In this document: positions 8,470-16,555 of the stretch, piece by piece | Layout of the letters: each line of letters starts with the position of its first letter | Position numbering within the stretch: the first letter of the stretch is position 1 | From: an uncultured Rickettsiales bacterium | GTDB lineage: Bacteria > Pseudomonadota > Alphaproteobacteria > Rs-D84 | NCBI GenBank assembly: GCA_900550495.1 | Contig: URSJ01000009.1 | Span: forward strand, 1-36,449 | Length of the DNA: 36,449 nt | Reading direction: 5' to 3' | Notes under the pieces: generated by a model | The model's database searches: none | Seen by the model: the letters and a program-made list of their open reading frames with translations, nothing else | What the model was told of the DNA's origin: nothing | Made by a program: the position numbers and the translations under genes

Positions 8470-9045
8470 ATGAATAATAAATTGAAACTTGATTTAGAGC
8501 AGCCGATTGTTATGGTCGGGTTAATGGGGGCGGGCAAAACCAGTGTTGGTCGCGCGTTAGCGCGTAAACTGGGGGTTCCGTTTGTTGATTCTGATAAAGA
8601 AATAGAGGCAGCAGCCGGTTGTAGCGTGGTTGATATTTTTGCCATGTATGGCGAGGCGGAATTTCGTCGTGTAGAACAGCGGATTATCGCGCGACTGATG
8701 GAAACACCGCCGTTGGTCAAGGTTATTTCCACAGGCGAGGGGGCGTTTATTACCCCAGCGGTCCGTGAAATGGTGACAGGACGTGCGTTGACAATTTGGT
8801 TAAAGGCAGACCTGGATTTACTTGTTAAAAGGACGAATTTTCGTGACACGCGTCCGCAATTATTGCATGCAGATAGTCGCAAAATCTTGGCGCAATTGAT
8901 AAACGAGCGTTATTCGACGTATGCTCTGGCTGATGTTACGGTTGAAACTCATGATGAAAGTCTGCGTAAAACATTGGGCAAGGTTATTTGTGCGGTGGAA
9001 CGATATACGGACGAAAATAACAGGAAAAACAATGGGAAAAAATAA
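8470..9045 (+). CDS. aroK: Shikimate kinase
   Basis: It phosphorylates shikimate with ATP in the chorismate pathway. With the start at 8470 it has 191 residues. The Walker A motif GLMGAGKTS is at 17-25; the substrate-site Asp is in SDKEIE (41-46); Arg residues are in EFRRVE, and the lid Arg in DTRPQL. The usual GGG of the shikimate site is GEG (89-91, STGEGAF), an acidic substitution in a normally invariant loop. Upstream in-frame ATGs exist at 8419 and 8458; 8470 gives a family-like N-terminus, but none has a good Shine-Dalgarno. Its last 14 nt overlap mscL, so the two are translationally coupled. Confidence 0.88.
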   Translation: MNNKLKLDLEQPIVMVGLMGAGKTSVGRALARKLGVPFVDSDKEIEAAAGCSVVDIFAMYGEAEFRRVEQRIIARLMETPPLVKVISTGEGAFITPAVREMVTGRALTIWLKADLDLLVKRTNFRDTRPQLLHADSRKILAQLINERYSTYALADVTVETHDESLRKTLGKVICAVERYTDENNRKNNGKK

Positions 9046-9601
9046 TTTTATAAAGGATTTTCGCGCGTTTATAGAACGTGGCAGTGCCATCGATATGGCG
9101 GTCGGTATTATCGTTGGTGGTGTTATGACCGGTGTTGTGAATTCGTTGGTCAAAGATGTGATTATGCCGCCCATAGGTTTGTTGGTCGGTGGCGTTGATT
9201 TCTCGCAATGGTTTATTGTGTTGTCGGGTGGCGCGCCGGGGGCGATGTATCCAACGGTTGCGGCGGCCCAGGCGGCGGGCGCAACAACGATGAATATCGG
9301 TATGTTTATAAACTCAATCGTCAGTTTCTTGATTACAATGTTTGCGGTATTCTTGATTGTGCGTGCGGTTGGCAAAATGCGTGATAAAAAGGCCGCAACA
9401 ACGCGTGCGTGTCCGTATTGCAAGAGTATGATTAGTATCGCGGCAACCAAATGTCCGAATTGCTGTTCGGATGTTGAGCCAATTGATGCTGGTTCTGATC
9501 AGGAAAGTGACTTAAAAAAAGGATTGAAAAATTTGACCAAGGTTGCGAATTCTGTGGCAAATTCGTCTGTTGCTAAAATTAAAAAGATTTCAAAGCGTTA
9601 A
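9032..9601 (+). CDS. mscL: Large-conductance mechanosensitive channel with C-terminal zinc ribbon
   Basis: MscL forms a pentameric inner-membrane safety valve opened by membrane tension during hypo-osmotic shock. The 189 residues comprise an N-terminal amphipathic helix (KDFRAFIERG), TM1 (about 20-45, with DMAVGIIVGG), a periplasmic loop, and TM2 (about 90-112). A cytoplasmic tail follows with CPYC (127-130) and CPNC (141-144), a zinc-ribbon pair seen in some MscL proteins but not that of E. coli, then a Lys/Ser-rich helix. The start at 9032 has AGGAA upstream and overlaps aroK by 14 nt. Confidence 0.93.
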   Translation: MGKNNFIKDFRAFIERGSAIDMAVGIIVGGVMTGVVNSLVKDVIMPPIGLLVGGVDFSQWFIVLSGGAPGAMYPTVAAAQAAGATTMNIGMFINSIVSFLITMFAVFLIVRAVGKMRDKKAATTRACPYCKSMISIAATKCPNCCSDVEPIDAGSDQESDLKKGLKNLTKVANSVANSSVAKIKKISKR

Positions 9602-9634
9602 ATGCTATTTGTAATAAAATAAATAAAATAAAAG

Positions 9635-9658
9635 AACAGGGCGAAAGCCTTGTTTTTT
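9635..9658 (+). terminator. Terminator of aroK-mscL
   Basis: AACAGGGC pairs with GCCTTGTT (one G-T wobble) around a GAAA tetraloop, followed by six T. It lies 33 nt after the mscL stop. Confidence 0.82.
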
Positions 9659-9972
9659 ATGCACAGAAGTGTAAGTTTTTTGTGAACTGGATGATATGAA
9701 AGCGGTGTTGTGGTAAATAATGATGCGTGGGCCGGTGTTGGATTGTGTGTTTTATAGCGTTAGAAACGTTGCGACGTTTTGTGATATATAGTGTTTATTA
9801 TTTTGTTATTTCTGCTTTTTGTTGTTTACTTGATTTTATCGTTTGTGTTTTTTTTGTATGTTTTAAAGACAGGGGCGTGGCAGTGTCTTATAAGCGTATA
9901 ATGTATATTATGTATAGTTTTGATAGTAAGAGAGTCAAATAGCGCATAAGATACTTAAGATGCAGTTGTGAG

Positions 9973-10004
<32 letters not shown>

Positions 10005-10250
10005 TGTGATTGTGGGGATTTTGTGGTGGTTGTTGATTATGTTTGTTTGCATTAGTTTTGTCGCGGTGATTAAAATATTTTATGTCTGGAAAGAATGGAT
10101 GTTTGCAGTGTGCCGGATTTTGTGTGTGGTGGTGGCCATGCGTTCTGTGTTAAAAAAACTAAACTGTTTTATTATACTATTTAAATAGTATTTTGTTATT
10201 TGGGCTATAAAGCGCTTTGTTAAATTCATGTGCTTTGTGGGCTGTTTTTA

Positions 10251-10340
10251 TGATATGATGGGCACGAAAAATAACAAAACGCGCCCTGCTTTTACCTGTG
10301 TGAATTAAAAAAATGGCGGATTTCCGCGGTTTTTGGTGTT
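10251..10340 (+). ncRNA. Possible small RNA unit (promoter, short transcript, hairpin)
   Basis: An extended -10, TGA-TATGAT (10251-10259), predicts a start near 10266. About 50 nt later GCGGA-tt-TCCGC (10316-10327) is followed by T-rich sequence, resembling a weak terminator. Between them GGGC and GCCC (10260-10285) can pair. No frame of any length lies within. This is a guess from layout only. Confidence 0.22.
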
Positions 10341-10495
10341 TTTTTGTGGGGGTAAAATAACAAAAGTGTAAAATGGTAAGTGTATAATATACTTTATGTT
10401 GTGTGTATAATAGTCTGTATTGTGCCAAAAAAACATGTTGTGCGTAGCAGGGGGGACGATATTTCTGTTTGCGGTGGTGGGATAAGGTTATTTGT

Positions 10496-10524
10496 TTGCA
10501 ATTGGGGACTATGCGCGGTAAAAT
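10496..10524 (+). promoter_or_regulatory. tlyA promoter (predicted leaderless)
   Basis: TTGCAA, a 17-bp spacer, then TAAAAT ending at 10524. The ATG is at 10534, so initiation at the usual distance leaves about 3 nt of leader and no room for a ribosome site. Confidence 0.6.
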
Positions 10525-10533
10525 AATCTTGTT

Positions 10534-11250
10534 ATGAGATTGGATGTCGCATTAGTTGTTCAGAAAATTTACCCGACGCGTGCACGCGCCTTGGCGGCTG
10601 TTCGTGCCGGATTGGTAACCGTAAATGGTGTAATTGCGAAAAAGGCCGCTATGGCAGTTTCAGAAACTGATGTTTTACACGGAGATGCGTTGCCCTATTC
10701 TGTTGGCCGTGGAAGTTTGAAACTGGAACGTGCGTTGGAAGTGTTTCATATAAACCCAGCTGGTATGCGTTGTCTGGACATTGGGGCCAGCACTGGTGGT
10801 TTTTCATCTGTGTTATTATCGCATGGTGCTGCAAATATTTTGGCAGTTGATGTCGGCACAGACCAGTTGGCACCAGAATTACGCACGGATGTGCGTATTA
10901 CGTCATTAGAGCAAACAGATATTAGAAATCTGGTTCCGAGTGCGCCTGTTGATTTGATTGTTATTGATGTGTCGTTTATTTCATTGGCAGATATTGCGCC
11001 AGTGTTGCCCCGCTGGGGGAGCAAAAATATTATCGCATTGATAAAACCCCAGTTTGAGGTTCCGCGCAACATCGCGGCCAAAACAGGTGGTGTAATACGT
11101 TCTGATAAATGGCGTGCGTATGCAATTGACCGCGCGGTTGCGGCGATGCGCGAAAATGGTTTTGATTTGAGTAATGTTATTTCTTCTCCTATTCGTGGCG
11201 GCAGTGGCAATGAAGAATTTTTGGCGCACTTTGTGCCAGTTTCAGCGTAA
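10534..11250 (+). CDS. tlyA: TlyA-family rRNA 2'-O-methyltransferase
   Basis: The 238 residues comprise an N-terminal S4 RNA-binding domain (about 1-60, RLDVALVVQ... AGLVTVNG) and a FtsJ/RrmJ-type methyltransferase domain. SAM motif I is LDIGASTGGF (81-90). The catalytic K-D-K-E set is visible as K63 (SLKLERAL), D145 (VIDVSF), K171 (IKPQFE) and E229-230 (GNEEF). TlyA proteins methylate ribose in 16S and/or 23S rRNA; the hemolysin label is historical. The gene stands alone between a noncoding stretch and leuS, with a promoter placed for a leaderless message. Confidence 0.92.
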   Translation: MRLDVALVVQKIYPTRARALAAVRAGLVTVNGVIAKKAAMAVSETDVLHGDALPYSVGRGSLKLERALEVFHINPAGMRCLDIGASTGGFSSVLLSHGAANILAVDVGTDQLAPELRTDVRITSLEQTDIRNLVPSAPVDLIVIDVSFISLADIAPVLPRWGSKNIIALIKPQFEVPRNIAAKTGGVIRSDKWRAYAIDRAVAAMRENGFDLSNVISSPIRGGSGNEEFLAHFVPVSA

Positions 11251-11327
11251 AAATGCCTTGAATTTACAGGGATACGCATATAAAATAACACTGTTTTTAT
11301 TTTTAGATTTATAAAGGGCTGAAAAAG

Positions 11328-13727
11328 ATGGCAGACGATATCAAGAAAATCCAAGAGCGCGAGGCCAAATGGCAGTGTCGTTGGCGGGCGGCACAAGCGT
11401 TTGTGCCAAAAAATGACGGGGCAAAACCACGTTTTTATAATCTGGTTGAATTTCCGTTCTTGTCAGGCGCAGGTATGCACGCAGGCCACATGATGAATTA
11501 TTCTGGAATGGATGTTATGGCGCGGTTTCGTCGTGCCCGTGGTTATGACGTCTTGTTCCCAATGGGGTTTGATGCGATGGGAATTGCAGGCGAGCACTAT
11601 GCGACAAAAATCGGTCGTCACCCAGCGGATGTTGCACGCGATTTGATAAAGTCTTATTCGGAAATGATTGATCGGGTTGGCTGGTCTGTGGACCCTGAAA
11701 CGCGCATCGCAACATCAGACCCAGAATATGTCAAATGGACACAGTGGATGTTCATTCAGTTTTGGCGTGCAGGGTTGGCATATAAGTCTGCACTGCCGAT
11801 GAATTGGTGCCCAGAATGCAAAACAACATATACCAATGAAGAATTGGAAGATAACAAATGCCCCCGCTGTCACGGTATTATTGAAAAAAAAGAAAAGTTA
11901 CAGTGGAATTTGGCATTGTCAAAATATGCCCAGAAATTATTAGATGGTTTAAACGACGTCGATTTTGATGAACGTATCAAGAAAGACGAAATCAATCTTA
12001 TTGGGCGTTCAACTGGGGCGGATATTGGTTTCCGTGTTGGTGATGATGTGATGACGGTGTATACCACACGTCCAGATACTATATTCGGTGTGACATTCTG
12101 TGTAATTGCGCCAGAACATAAACTGTTGCGTAAATGGCTGGACGATGGTCGCGTTGAAAATGCCGATGATGTGCGTGCGTATATCAAGGCTGCAATGGCC
12201 AAGACTGAAATTGAACGAACCGATGCTACGCGTGAAAAGACGGGTATTAAATTGGCTGGTATTACCGCGATAAATCCATTTAATGGACGTAAAATACCGG
12301 TCTTTACATCAGATTATGTTTTGGTGGATTATGCGTATGGCACAATTATGGCGGTGCCAGCGCATGATTCGCGTGATTGGGATTTTGCAAAAAAATTCGG
12401 CCTGGACATTATTCCGGTGTTGGCGGGTGGTGTGGCTGATAAAGTATGGGAAGGTGATGGCCCGCATATCAATTCGTCATTCTTGGACGGCATGAATAAA
12501 GAAGAAGCAATTGCGGCGGCGATTAAGTATGGCACAGAGCATGGTTTTGCACATGGTGCGATAAAATACAAATTAAAAGACTGGGGTTTTTCGCGTCAGA
12601 TGTATTGGGGTGAACCGATTCCAATGATTCATTGCGATAAATGTGGTTGGGTCCCAGTCCCAGATGACCAGTTGCCTGTTATGCAACCGCATATGATGGA
12701 TTACCGCCCGACAGACAGTGGCGAATCGCCTTTGGCGCGGGCGACTGATTGGGTGAATGTGCCCTGCCCATGCTGTGGTGCGCCTGCACGTCGCGAGACA
12801 GATACTATGCCGGGATGGGCGGGGTCGTCGTGGTATTTCTTGCGCTATCTGGATCCGCATAATGATAAAGAGTTTTGTTCGCGCGAACAGATGGCGCACT
12901 GGATGCCGGTTGCGCACTATAACGGCGGACACGAACATAACACGCGTCATTTGATTTATTCACGATTCTGGCATCATGCGCTGTATGATTTGGGATTGGT
13001 CAATACCGCCGAACCATATGCACGCCGCACTGCCCAGGGGCTGTTGATGGGGAATGACGGATACAAGATGTCTAAGTCGCGTGGCAATGGATTTATGGTG
13101 GCCGACTTGGTTGATGCAGTTGGTGCTGATGCTGGTCGTGTCGCAGTATTGTCGTTGGGGCCTTGGGAAAATAATACGGTTTGGACTGATGGCGCATTGG
13201 CGGGCGTCCAGCGTTTCTTGAAACGTGTGGAAAATCTGGCTGATAATCTAACAGATGGACCAATGACAGCGGAACAAGAACGCTTGGTGAATCAATTGAT
13301 TGCGGACGTAACAGAGCGTATTGATGGTATGCGTTTCAATACGGCGATTTCGGCGATGATGGAGTATCTGAACGCGTTTCCAGGGGGAACAATGCCGCGT
13401 GCGGCATATATTGCGCTGGTGCAAGTATTGAATCCGTTTGCTCCGCATTTGACCGAAGAAATGTGGGAGAAATTGGGCAATGACACAATGCTGGCATTCT
13501 CGACATGGCCGACATACGATGCATCAAAATTGGCAAAAACCGAAATGACAATTGTTGCGGCGGTAAATGGCAAACGTGCAGCGGAATTTACTGTATCGGT
13601 TGACGCGACGGAATCAGAAATTATCAATATGGCACATGTTATGGCCGCGGCTAAATTAAGCGGTGTCGAGATTGTCAAAACGATTATGGTGCCAAAAAAA
13701 TTGGTGAATTTTGTTGTAAAGAAATAA
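11328..13727 (+). CDS. leuS: Leucyl-tRNA synthetase, divergent type
   Basis: This class I synthetase charges tRNA-Leu and edits mischarged products. At 799 residues it is shorter than typical proteobacterial LeuRS (~860). The HIGH-like motif is HAGH (51-54) and KMSKS is at 580-584. The CP1 editing domain has YTTRPDTIFG (near 245-254) and VPAHDSRDWDFA. A zinc site CPEC...CPRC lies at 161-181. The stretch DPEYVKWTQWMFIQF and the full Cys4 zinc site resemble LeuRS from Gram-positive and candidate-phylum bacteria more than the NWDPVDMTVLANEQ type of alphaproteobacteria. The usual GWDAFGLPAE is GFDAMGIAGE. AAGGG lies 9 nt before the ATG. Identity is secure; the origin by transfer is inference. Confidence 0.94.
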   Translation: MADDIKKIQEREAKWQCRWRAAQAFVPKNDGAKPRFYNLVEFPFLSGAGMHAGHMMNYSGMDVMARFRRARGYDVLFPMGFDAMGIAGEHYATKIGRHPADVARDLIKSYSEMIDRVGWSVDPETRIATSDPEYVKWTQWMFIQFWRAGLAYKSALPMNWCPECKTTYTNEELEDNKCPRCHGIIEKKEKLQWNLALSKYAQKLLDGLNDVDFDERIKKDEINLIGRSTGADIGFRVGDDVMTVYTTRPDTIFGVTFCVIAPEHKLLRKWLDDGRVENADDVRAYIKAAMAKTEIERTDATREKTGIKLAGITAINPFNGRKIPVFTSDYVLVDYAYGTIMAVPAHDSRDWDFAKKFGLDIIPVLAGGVADKVWEGDGPHINSSFLDGMNKEEAIAAAIKYGTEHGFAHGAIKYKLKDWGFSRQMYWGEPIPMIHCDKCGWVPVPDDQLPVMQPHMMDYRPTDSGESPLARATDWVNVPCPCCGAPARRETDTMPGWAGSSWYFLRYLDPHNDKEFCSREQMAHWMPVAHYNGGHEHNTRHLIYSRFWHHALYDLGLVNTAEPYARRTAQGLLMGNDGYKMSKSRGNGFMVADLVDAVGADAGRVAVLSLGPWENNTVWTDGALAGVQRFLKRVENLADNLTDGPMTAEQERLVNQLIADVTERIDGMRFNTAISAMMEYLNAFPGGTMPRAAYIALVQVLNPFAPHLTEEMWEKLGNDTMLAFSTWPTYDASKLAKTEMTIVAAVNGKRAAEFTVSVDATESEIINMAHVMAAAKLSGVEIVKTIMVPKKLVNFVVKK

Positions 13728-13730
13728 AAA

Positions 13731-13755
13731 AAACGCGCCAATGGCGCGTTTTTTT
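13731..13755. terminator. Bidirectional terminator between leuS and rpiB
   Basis: ACGCGCC-aat-GGCGCGT (13733-13749) is flanked by an A run and a T run, serving both converging genes. The same stem recurs at 25033 and 32973. Confidence 0.88.
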
Positions 13756-14200
13756 ATGAGATTTTTTGGATTCTGCGGACGCGACGTTCGCTGTCATCAA
13801 ATGGGCTTTCTAAAAAGGTTTGCGCAACTACAAAGGCCATTTCTATATCAATGTCATCAGCCGCCAGCGCCAAAACATTTGTATCATCATGATAGCGGTC
13901 GTCACGTGCTTGTTCTGGGCGGTCACAGCGTGATGCGCGAATATGACGATAGCGGTTCGCAGCAATCATAATTCCTGCGCCAGTGCCACAAATTAAAATA
14001 CCACGTGATTTTTTATCATCGGCCATTGCGTCAGCAACTGTTGCAGCAACGTCCGGGAAATCAACTGGTGTGTTTGGATCGTCGGTGCCCATGTTTACAA
14101 CCTGGTAGCCGTCCGCCGCCAGCATTTCAATCAGATATAATTTCAGTCCCACGCCACGGTGGTCAGATGCGATATAAATTTTTGATACGTTTTTGTTCAT
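13754..14200 (-). CDS. rpiB: Ribose-5-phosphate isomerase B
   Basis: It interconverts ribose 5-phosphate and ribulose 5-phosphate. The 148 residues show the RpiB/LacAB fold: SDHRGVGLK (12-20), the PVDFPD phosphate-site segment, catalytic C71 in CGTGAGIMIAANR, and H104 in HDDTNVLAL. Substrate and pathway connect it with the transketolase at 1262. Its start overlaps the bactofilin stop by 4 nt (ATGA), so it is the last gene of a coupled minus-strand operon (trmN6-like, M23, bactofilin, rpiB). A cell-wall link for rpiB is not implied. Confidence 0.95.
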   Translation of the reverse strand: MNKNVSKIYIASDHRGVGLKLYLIEMLAADGYQVVNMGTDDPNTPVDFPDVAATVADAMADDKKSRGILICGTGAGIMIAANRYRHIRASRCDRPEQARDDRYHDDTNVLALAADDIDIEMAFVVAQTFLESPFDDSERRVRRIQKIS

Positions 14201-14553
14201 TTCTCTTTTTCCTTGTCCTTGCGTTTTGCCAATTTACATTCCAGTCCGGTATTGCCGGTAATATTTAATGTGCGATACGACAGCACCCCAGTCATCTGGG
14301 CAGCGCTGAATACATTTGCAGTGTTGACCGTTGCCGGGCCGTCCAGTGTTCCGTGCAGAAACAGACTCTCTGCGACAATCTTGCCGTCAACACGCCCCCC
14401 GCGCCCGATGACGATTGTTTCGGCAGTTATGTTGCCAACAACGTGGCCATGAATCTGGACAACGTGGTCTGTTTTAATGTCGCCATTTAATTTGCAGCCA
14501 GCACCAATAATTGTTGGTGATTGCTTTTCATTTGCGTTTGTAAATGCCAGCAT
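14197..14553 (-). CDS. Bactofilin
   Basis: Bactofilins are small beta-helical proteins that polymerise without nucleotides and scaffold cell-wall enzymes in stalks, curved cells and poles. This one has 118 residues: a short N-terminus, a core of repeating hydrophobic turns (IHGHVVGNITAETIVIGRGG, continuing to about 100) and a Lys/Glu-rich tail. It lies 1 nt after an M23 peptidase gene and overlaps rpiB by 4 nt. Pairing of a bactofilin with a membrane-anchored M23 endopeptidase is an established arrangement in stalked and curved proteobacteria, so the two probably form one cell-shape module here. Confidence 0.92.
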   Translation of the reverse strand: MLAFTNANEKQSPTIIGAGCKLNGDIKTDHVVQIHGHVVGNITAETIVIGRGGRVDGKIVAESLFLHGTLDGPATVNTANVFSAAQMTGVLSYRTLNITGNTGLECKLAKRKDKEKEK

Positions 14554-14554
14554 G

Positions 14555-15835
14555 TTAGTTTTCCTTTACAAATGTTGTTGGGTTAAACGGCGCACCCTTG
14601 TATCTGATTTCGTAATGCAGATGCGGTCCTGTTGAACGGCCTGATGATCCGCCCAGCCCAACGATTGTGCCCGGACGCACCCAGTCGCCACGTGAAACCA
14701 TTGCCTGGGATAAATGTGCGTATAATGTTGTAAAGCCCAACCCATGGTCAATTTCGACGGTTGTGCCGTATCCCACGCGTTCGCCCGCCGATACCACGCG
14801 ACCAGGCGCAACGGCCATCAATTCGGTGCCAATTTTGCCTGCAAAATCAATGCCACGATGACTTTTGGGTTTGCCGGTAAACGGATCATTACGTGTGCCA
14901 TAATTTGATGTAATGCGCACGTTTTTAACTGGTGCGCCGGTTGGCAATATCTTGTCCAGGCGCACCAACCCGTGCCACAGTTCTAAATCATTGGCCAGTT
15001 TTTGGTATTTTGGATCCAATTCTTTGTCCAATTCAATTGGTGTAAATGCCGTGCCTATAAACGGGTTGGTGTATTTGTTCGCACTCTGGACCAGTGTTGC
15101 CTGGGACAAGCCCAACGCCGCAATTGTGCCGTTGATTTGCTTTAATTTCTTGCGCAAGTGTTCAATGTTGTCTGCGGACAATTTGCTGACCGTGTCGATA
15201 ATTTGGACATCTGCGTCAGAGATGCTCTGCATTGTTTCAATGATTTTGGCATCACGCTTTTTAATTTCTTCGTTTTCGGCGCGTGTCAATTCATACTCTG
15301 CGGACAATTCAGACAGTTTTGTAAATTCTGGTGTGTATTCAGAATCGGTGAACATTTCGGTCAAACGCGTCCGCAAGAAATCCAACTCGCCCCATGTTTT
15401 CATGCGACTGTTCATCAATTCTTCGCGTTGTTTATCGGTCAGTTTTTTTGCATTTAAAATCTTGTCATCGGTGACATTCAAATCACGCGTCAAGTCATTG
15501 TATTTCTTTAAATATACCTGTAAATCGGTCATCTGGCGTGCGTGGGTGGCGCGGGCATATTCCAGTTGCTGGGTGCGCTTTTGCAATAGCGGTCGGTGGT
15601 ATACAAATACATATGTTGACCATGATGCCCAGATTACCAGTCCGATTTTTCCGCAAAATTTAGTAAAGCGCCAAAAACTGCTTTGGCGAAATGTATAGAC
15701 GTTTCCGCGGGGGGTGTCCATTACGGTAAATTCACGTGGTGGAAAAATGTGCACAATCACGCGCCACAGCGCACGAAATGGTGACGTTATAAACGCCCAC
15801 AGCGATGTAAAGTTTCTGGTCAAAAAATTTATCAT
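14555..15835 (-). CDS. Membrane-anchored M23 (LytM-type) peptidoglycan endopeptidase
   Basis: The 426-residue protein has a cytoplasmic N-terminus (1-60), one transmembrane segment (about 62-79), a long coiled-coil-like periplasmic region (about 85-270), and a C-terminal M23 domain. Zinc ligands are H326 and D330 in HRGIDFAG and H407 in HLHYEI, with H405 catalytic; the site looks active, in contrast to degenerate LytM activators. It would cut peptide cross-bridges in peptidoglycan. The bactofilin gene follows after 1 nt, and the start overlaps the methyltransferase stop by 4 nt. The layout matches LmdC-like partners of bactofilins; the cytoplasmic N-terminus is the likely contact. Confidence 0.93.
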   Translation of the reverse strand: MINFLTRNFTSLWAFITSPFRALWRVIVHIFPPREFTVMDTPRGNVYTFRQSSFWRFTKFCGKIGLVIWASWSTYVFVYHRPLLQKRTQQLEYARATHARQMTDLQVYLKKYNDLTRDLNVTDDKILNAKKLTDKQREELMNSRMKTWGELDFLRTRLTEMFTDSEYTPEFTKLSELSAEYELTRAENEEIKKRDAKIIETMQSISDADVQIIDTVSKLSADNIEHLRKKLKQINGTIAALGLSQATLVQSANKYTNPFIGTAFTPIELDKELDPKYQKLANDLELWHGLVRLDKILPTGAPVKNVRITSNYGTRNDPFTGKPKSHRGIDFAGKIGTELMAVAPGRVVSAGERVGYGTTVEIDHGLGFTTLYAHLSQAMVSRGDWVRPGTIVGLGGSSGRSTGPHLHYEIRYKGAPFNPTTFVKEN

Positions 15836-16515
15836 TTCTGTCCCAGTTTAGTCAATGATTCCGTAATAGTCAAGCCGTCACGTAAAACCGCATCGGTATT
15901 CATAGATAGCCCACGGCACAGTGTCGCCCCGCCCCGCACCCCAACGCGACCCGAAATTAAAACACGTTCGGCAGTATGACGTGTGCCAAATAATGGGAAT
16001 ATTGTAACATTACCACAGGCGGGTTTCATCGCGGCGATAACAATGTCAATTGTCTGCGCGTCGGTTATGATACAACAGTGCCCGCGTGGGCGAACGCGCC
16101 GGACGCATGCGCGTGTCCACGCCGACAAATCAGCGTTATGGTGGGCGTTGTGCGATGCTGGTGTGCCGGTAAAATATGGCGGGTTTGTCAGAACCAGGTC
16201 AAACGTTCTGTCGGTTTTCCAGTTTAATATATCGGTGGCTATGAATTCAATTTCATGCTGGTTCAATTCGGCGTTTTGCCTTGCCGCGGTCAGCATATCG
16301 TCTGATACATCAATTGCGGTGATTTTTGCCGTCGGATTATGCACAGCATAACATAATGCAACCGCACCGGTGCCAGTGCCAACGTCCAGGACGGTTTTCG
16401 CGTCTGTTTTTCCAAATGCGGCCAGCCATACGGCGTCAGATGTTGGGTTGTATATTCCCGCACGGCACCAGACGCGCCCGCCCATCAGACTAAAAATCTC
16501 TTGTTTTTTCGTCAT
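15832..16515 (-). CDS. TrmN6-type SAM-dependent methyltransferase
   Basis: The 227-residue protein contains SAM motif I DVGTGTG (44-50) and NPPY (111-114), the signature of enzymes methylating exocyclic amines. The N-terminal LMGGRVWCRAGIYNPTSDAVWLAAF pattern (given here only in outline: GGR, then AGI...D) is that of the YfiC/TrmN6 family, which makes N6-methyladenosine at position 37 of tRNA-Val. PrmC shares NPPY but lacks this N-terminus. The frame runs upstream to 16686, but the ATG at 16515 is chosen because it gives the family start and leaves a promoter for the divergent gene. Its stop overlaps the M23 start by 4 nt. Confidence 0.82.
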   Translation of the reverse strand: MTKKQEIFSLMGGRVWCRAGIYNPTSDAVWLAAFGKTDAKTVLDVGTGTGAVALCYAVHNPTAKITAIDVSDDMLTAARQNAELNQHEIEFIATDILNWKTDRTFDLVLTNPPYFTGTPASHNAHHNADLSAWTRACVRRVRPRGHCCIITDAQTIDIVIAAMKPACGNVTIFPLFGTRHTAERVLISGRVGVRGGATLCRGLSMNTDAVLRDGLTITESLTKLGQK

Positions 16516-16522
16516 ACGCCCA

Positions 16523-16528
16523 TATAAT
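16523..16528 (+). promoter_or_regulatory. -10 box for the membrane protein at 16556
   Basis: TATAAT in the 40-bp divergent gap. The predicted start near 16535 gives a leader of about 21 nt that includes AAAGGCAAG ahead of the ATG. Confidence 0.45.
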
Positions 16529-16555
16529 AAATCAACAAAACAAAAAGGCAAGTTT

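Noticed and set aside
10006..10188. Short plus-strand frames (9727-9942, 10006-10188) as genes
   Set aside because: Low-complexity hydrophobic products with no ribosome sites, driven by the G/T bias.
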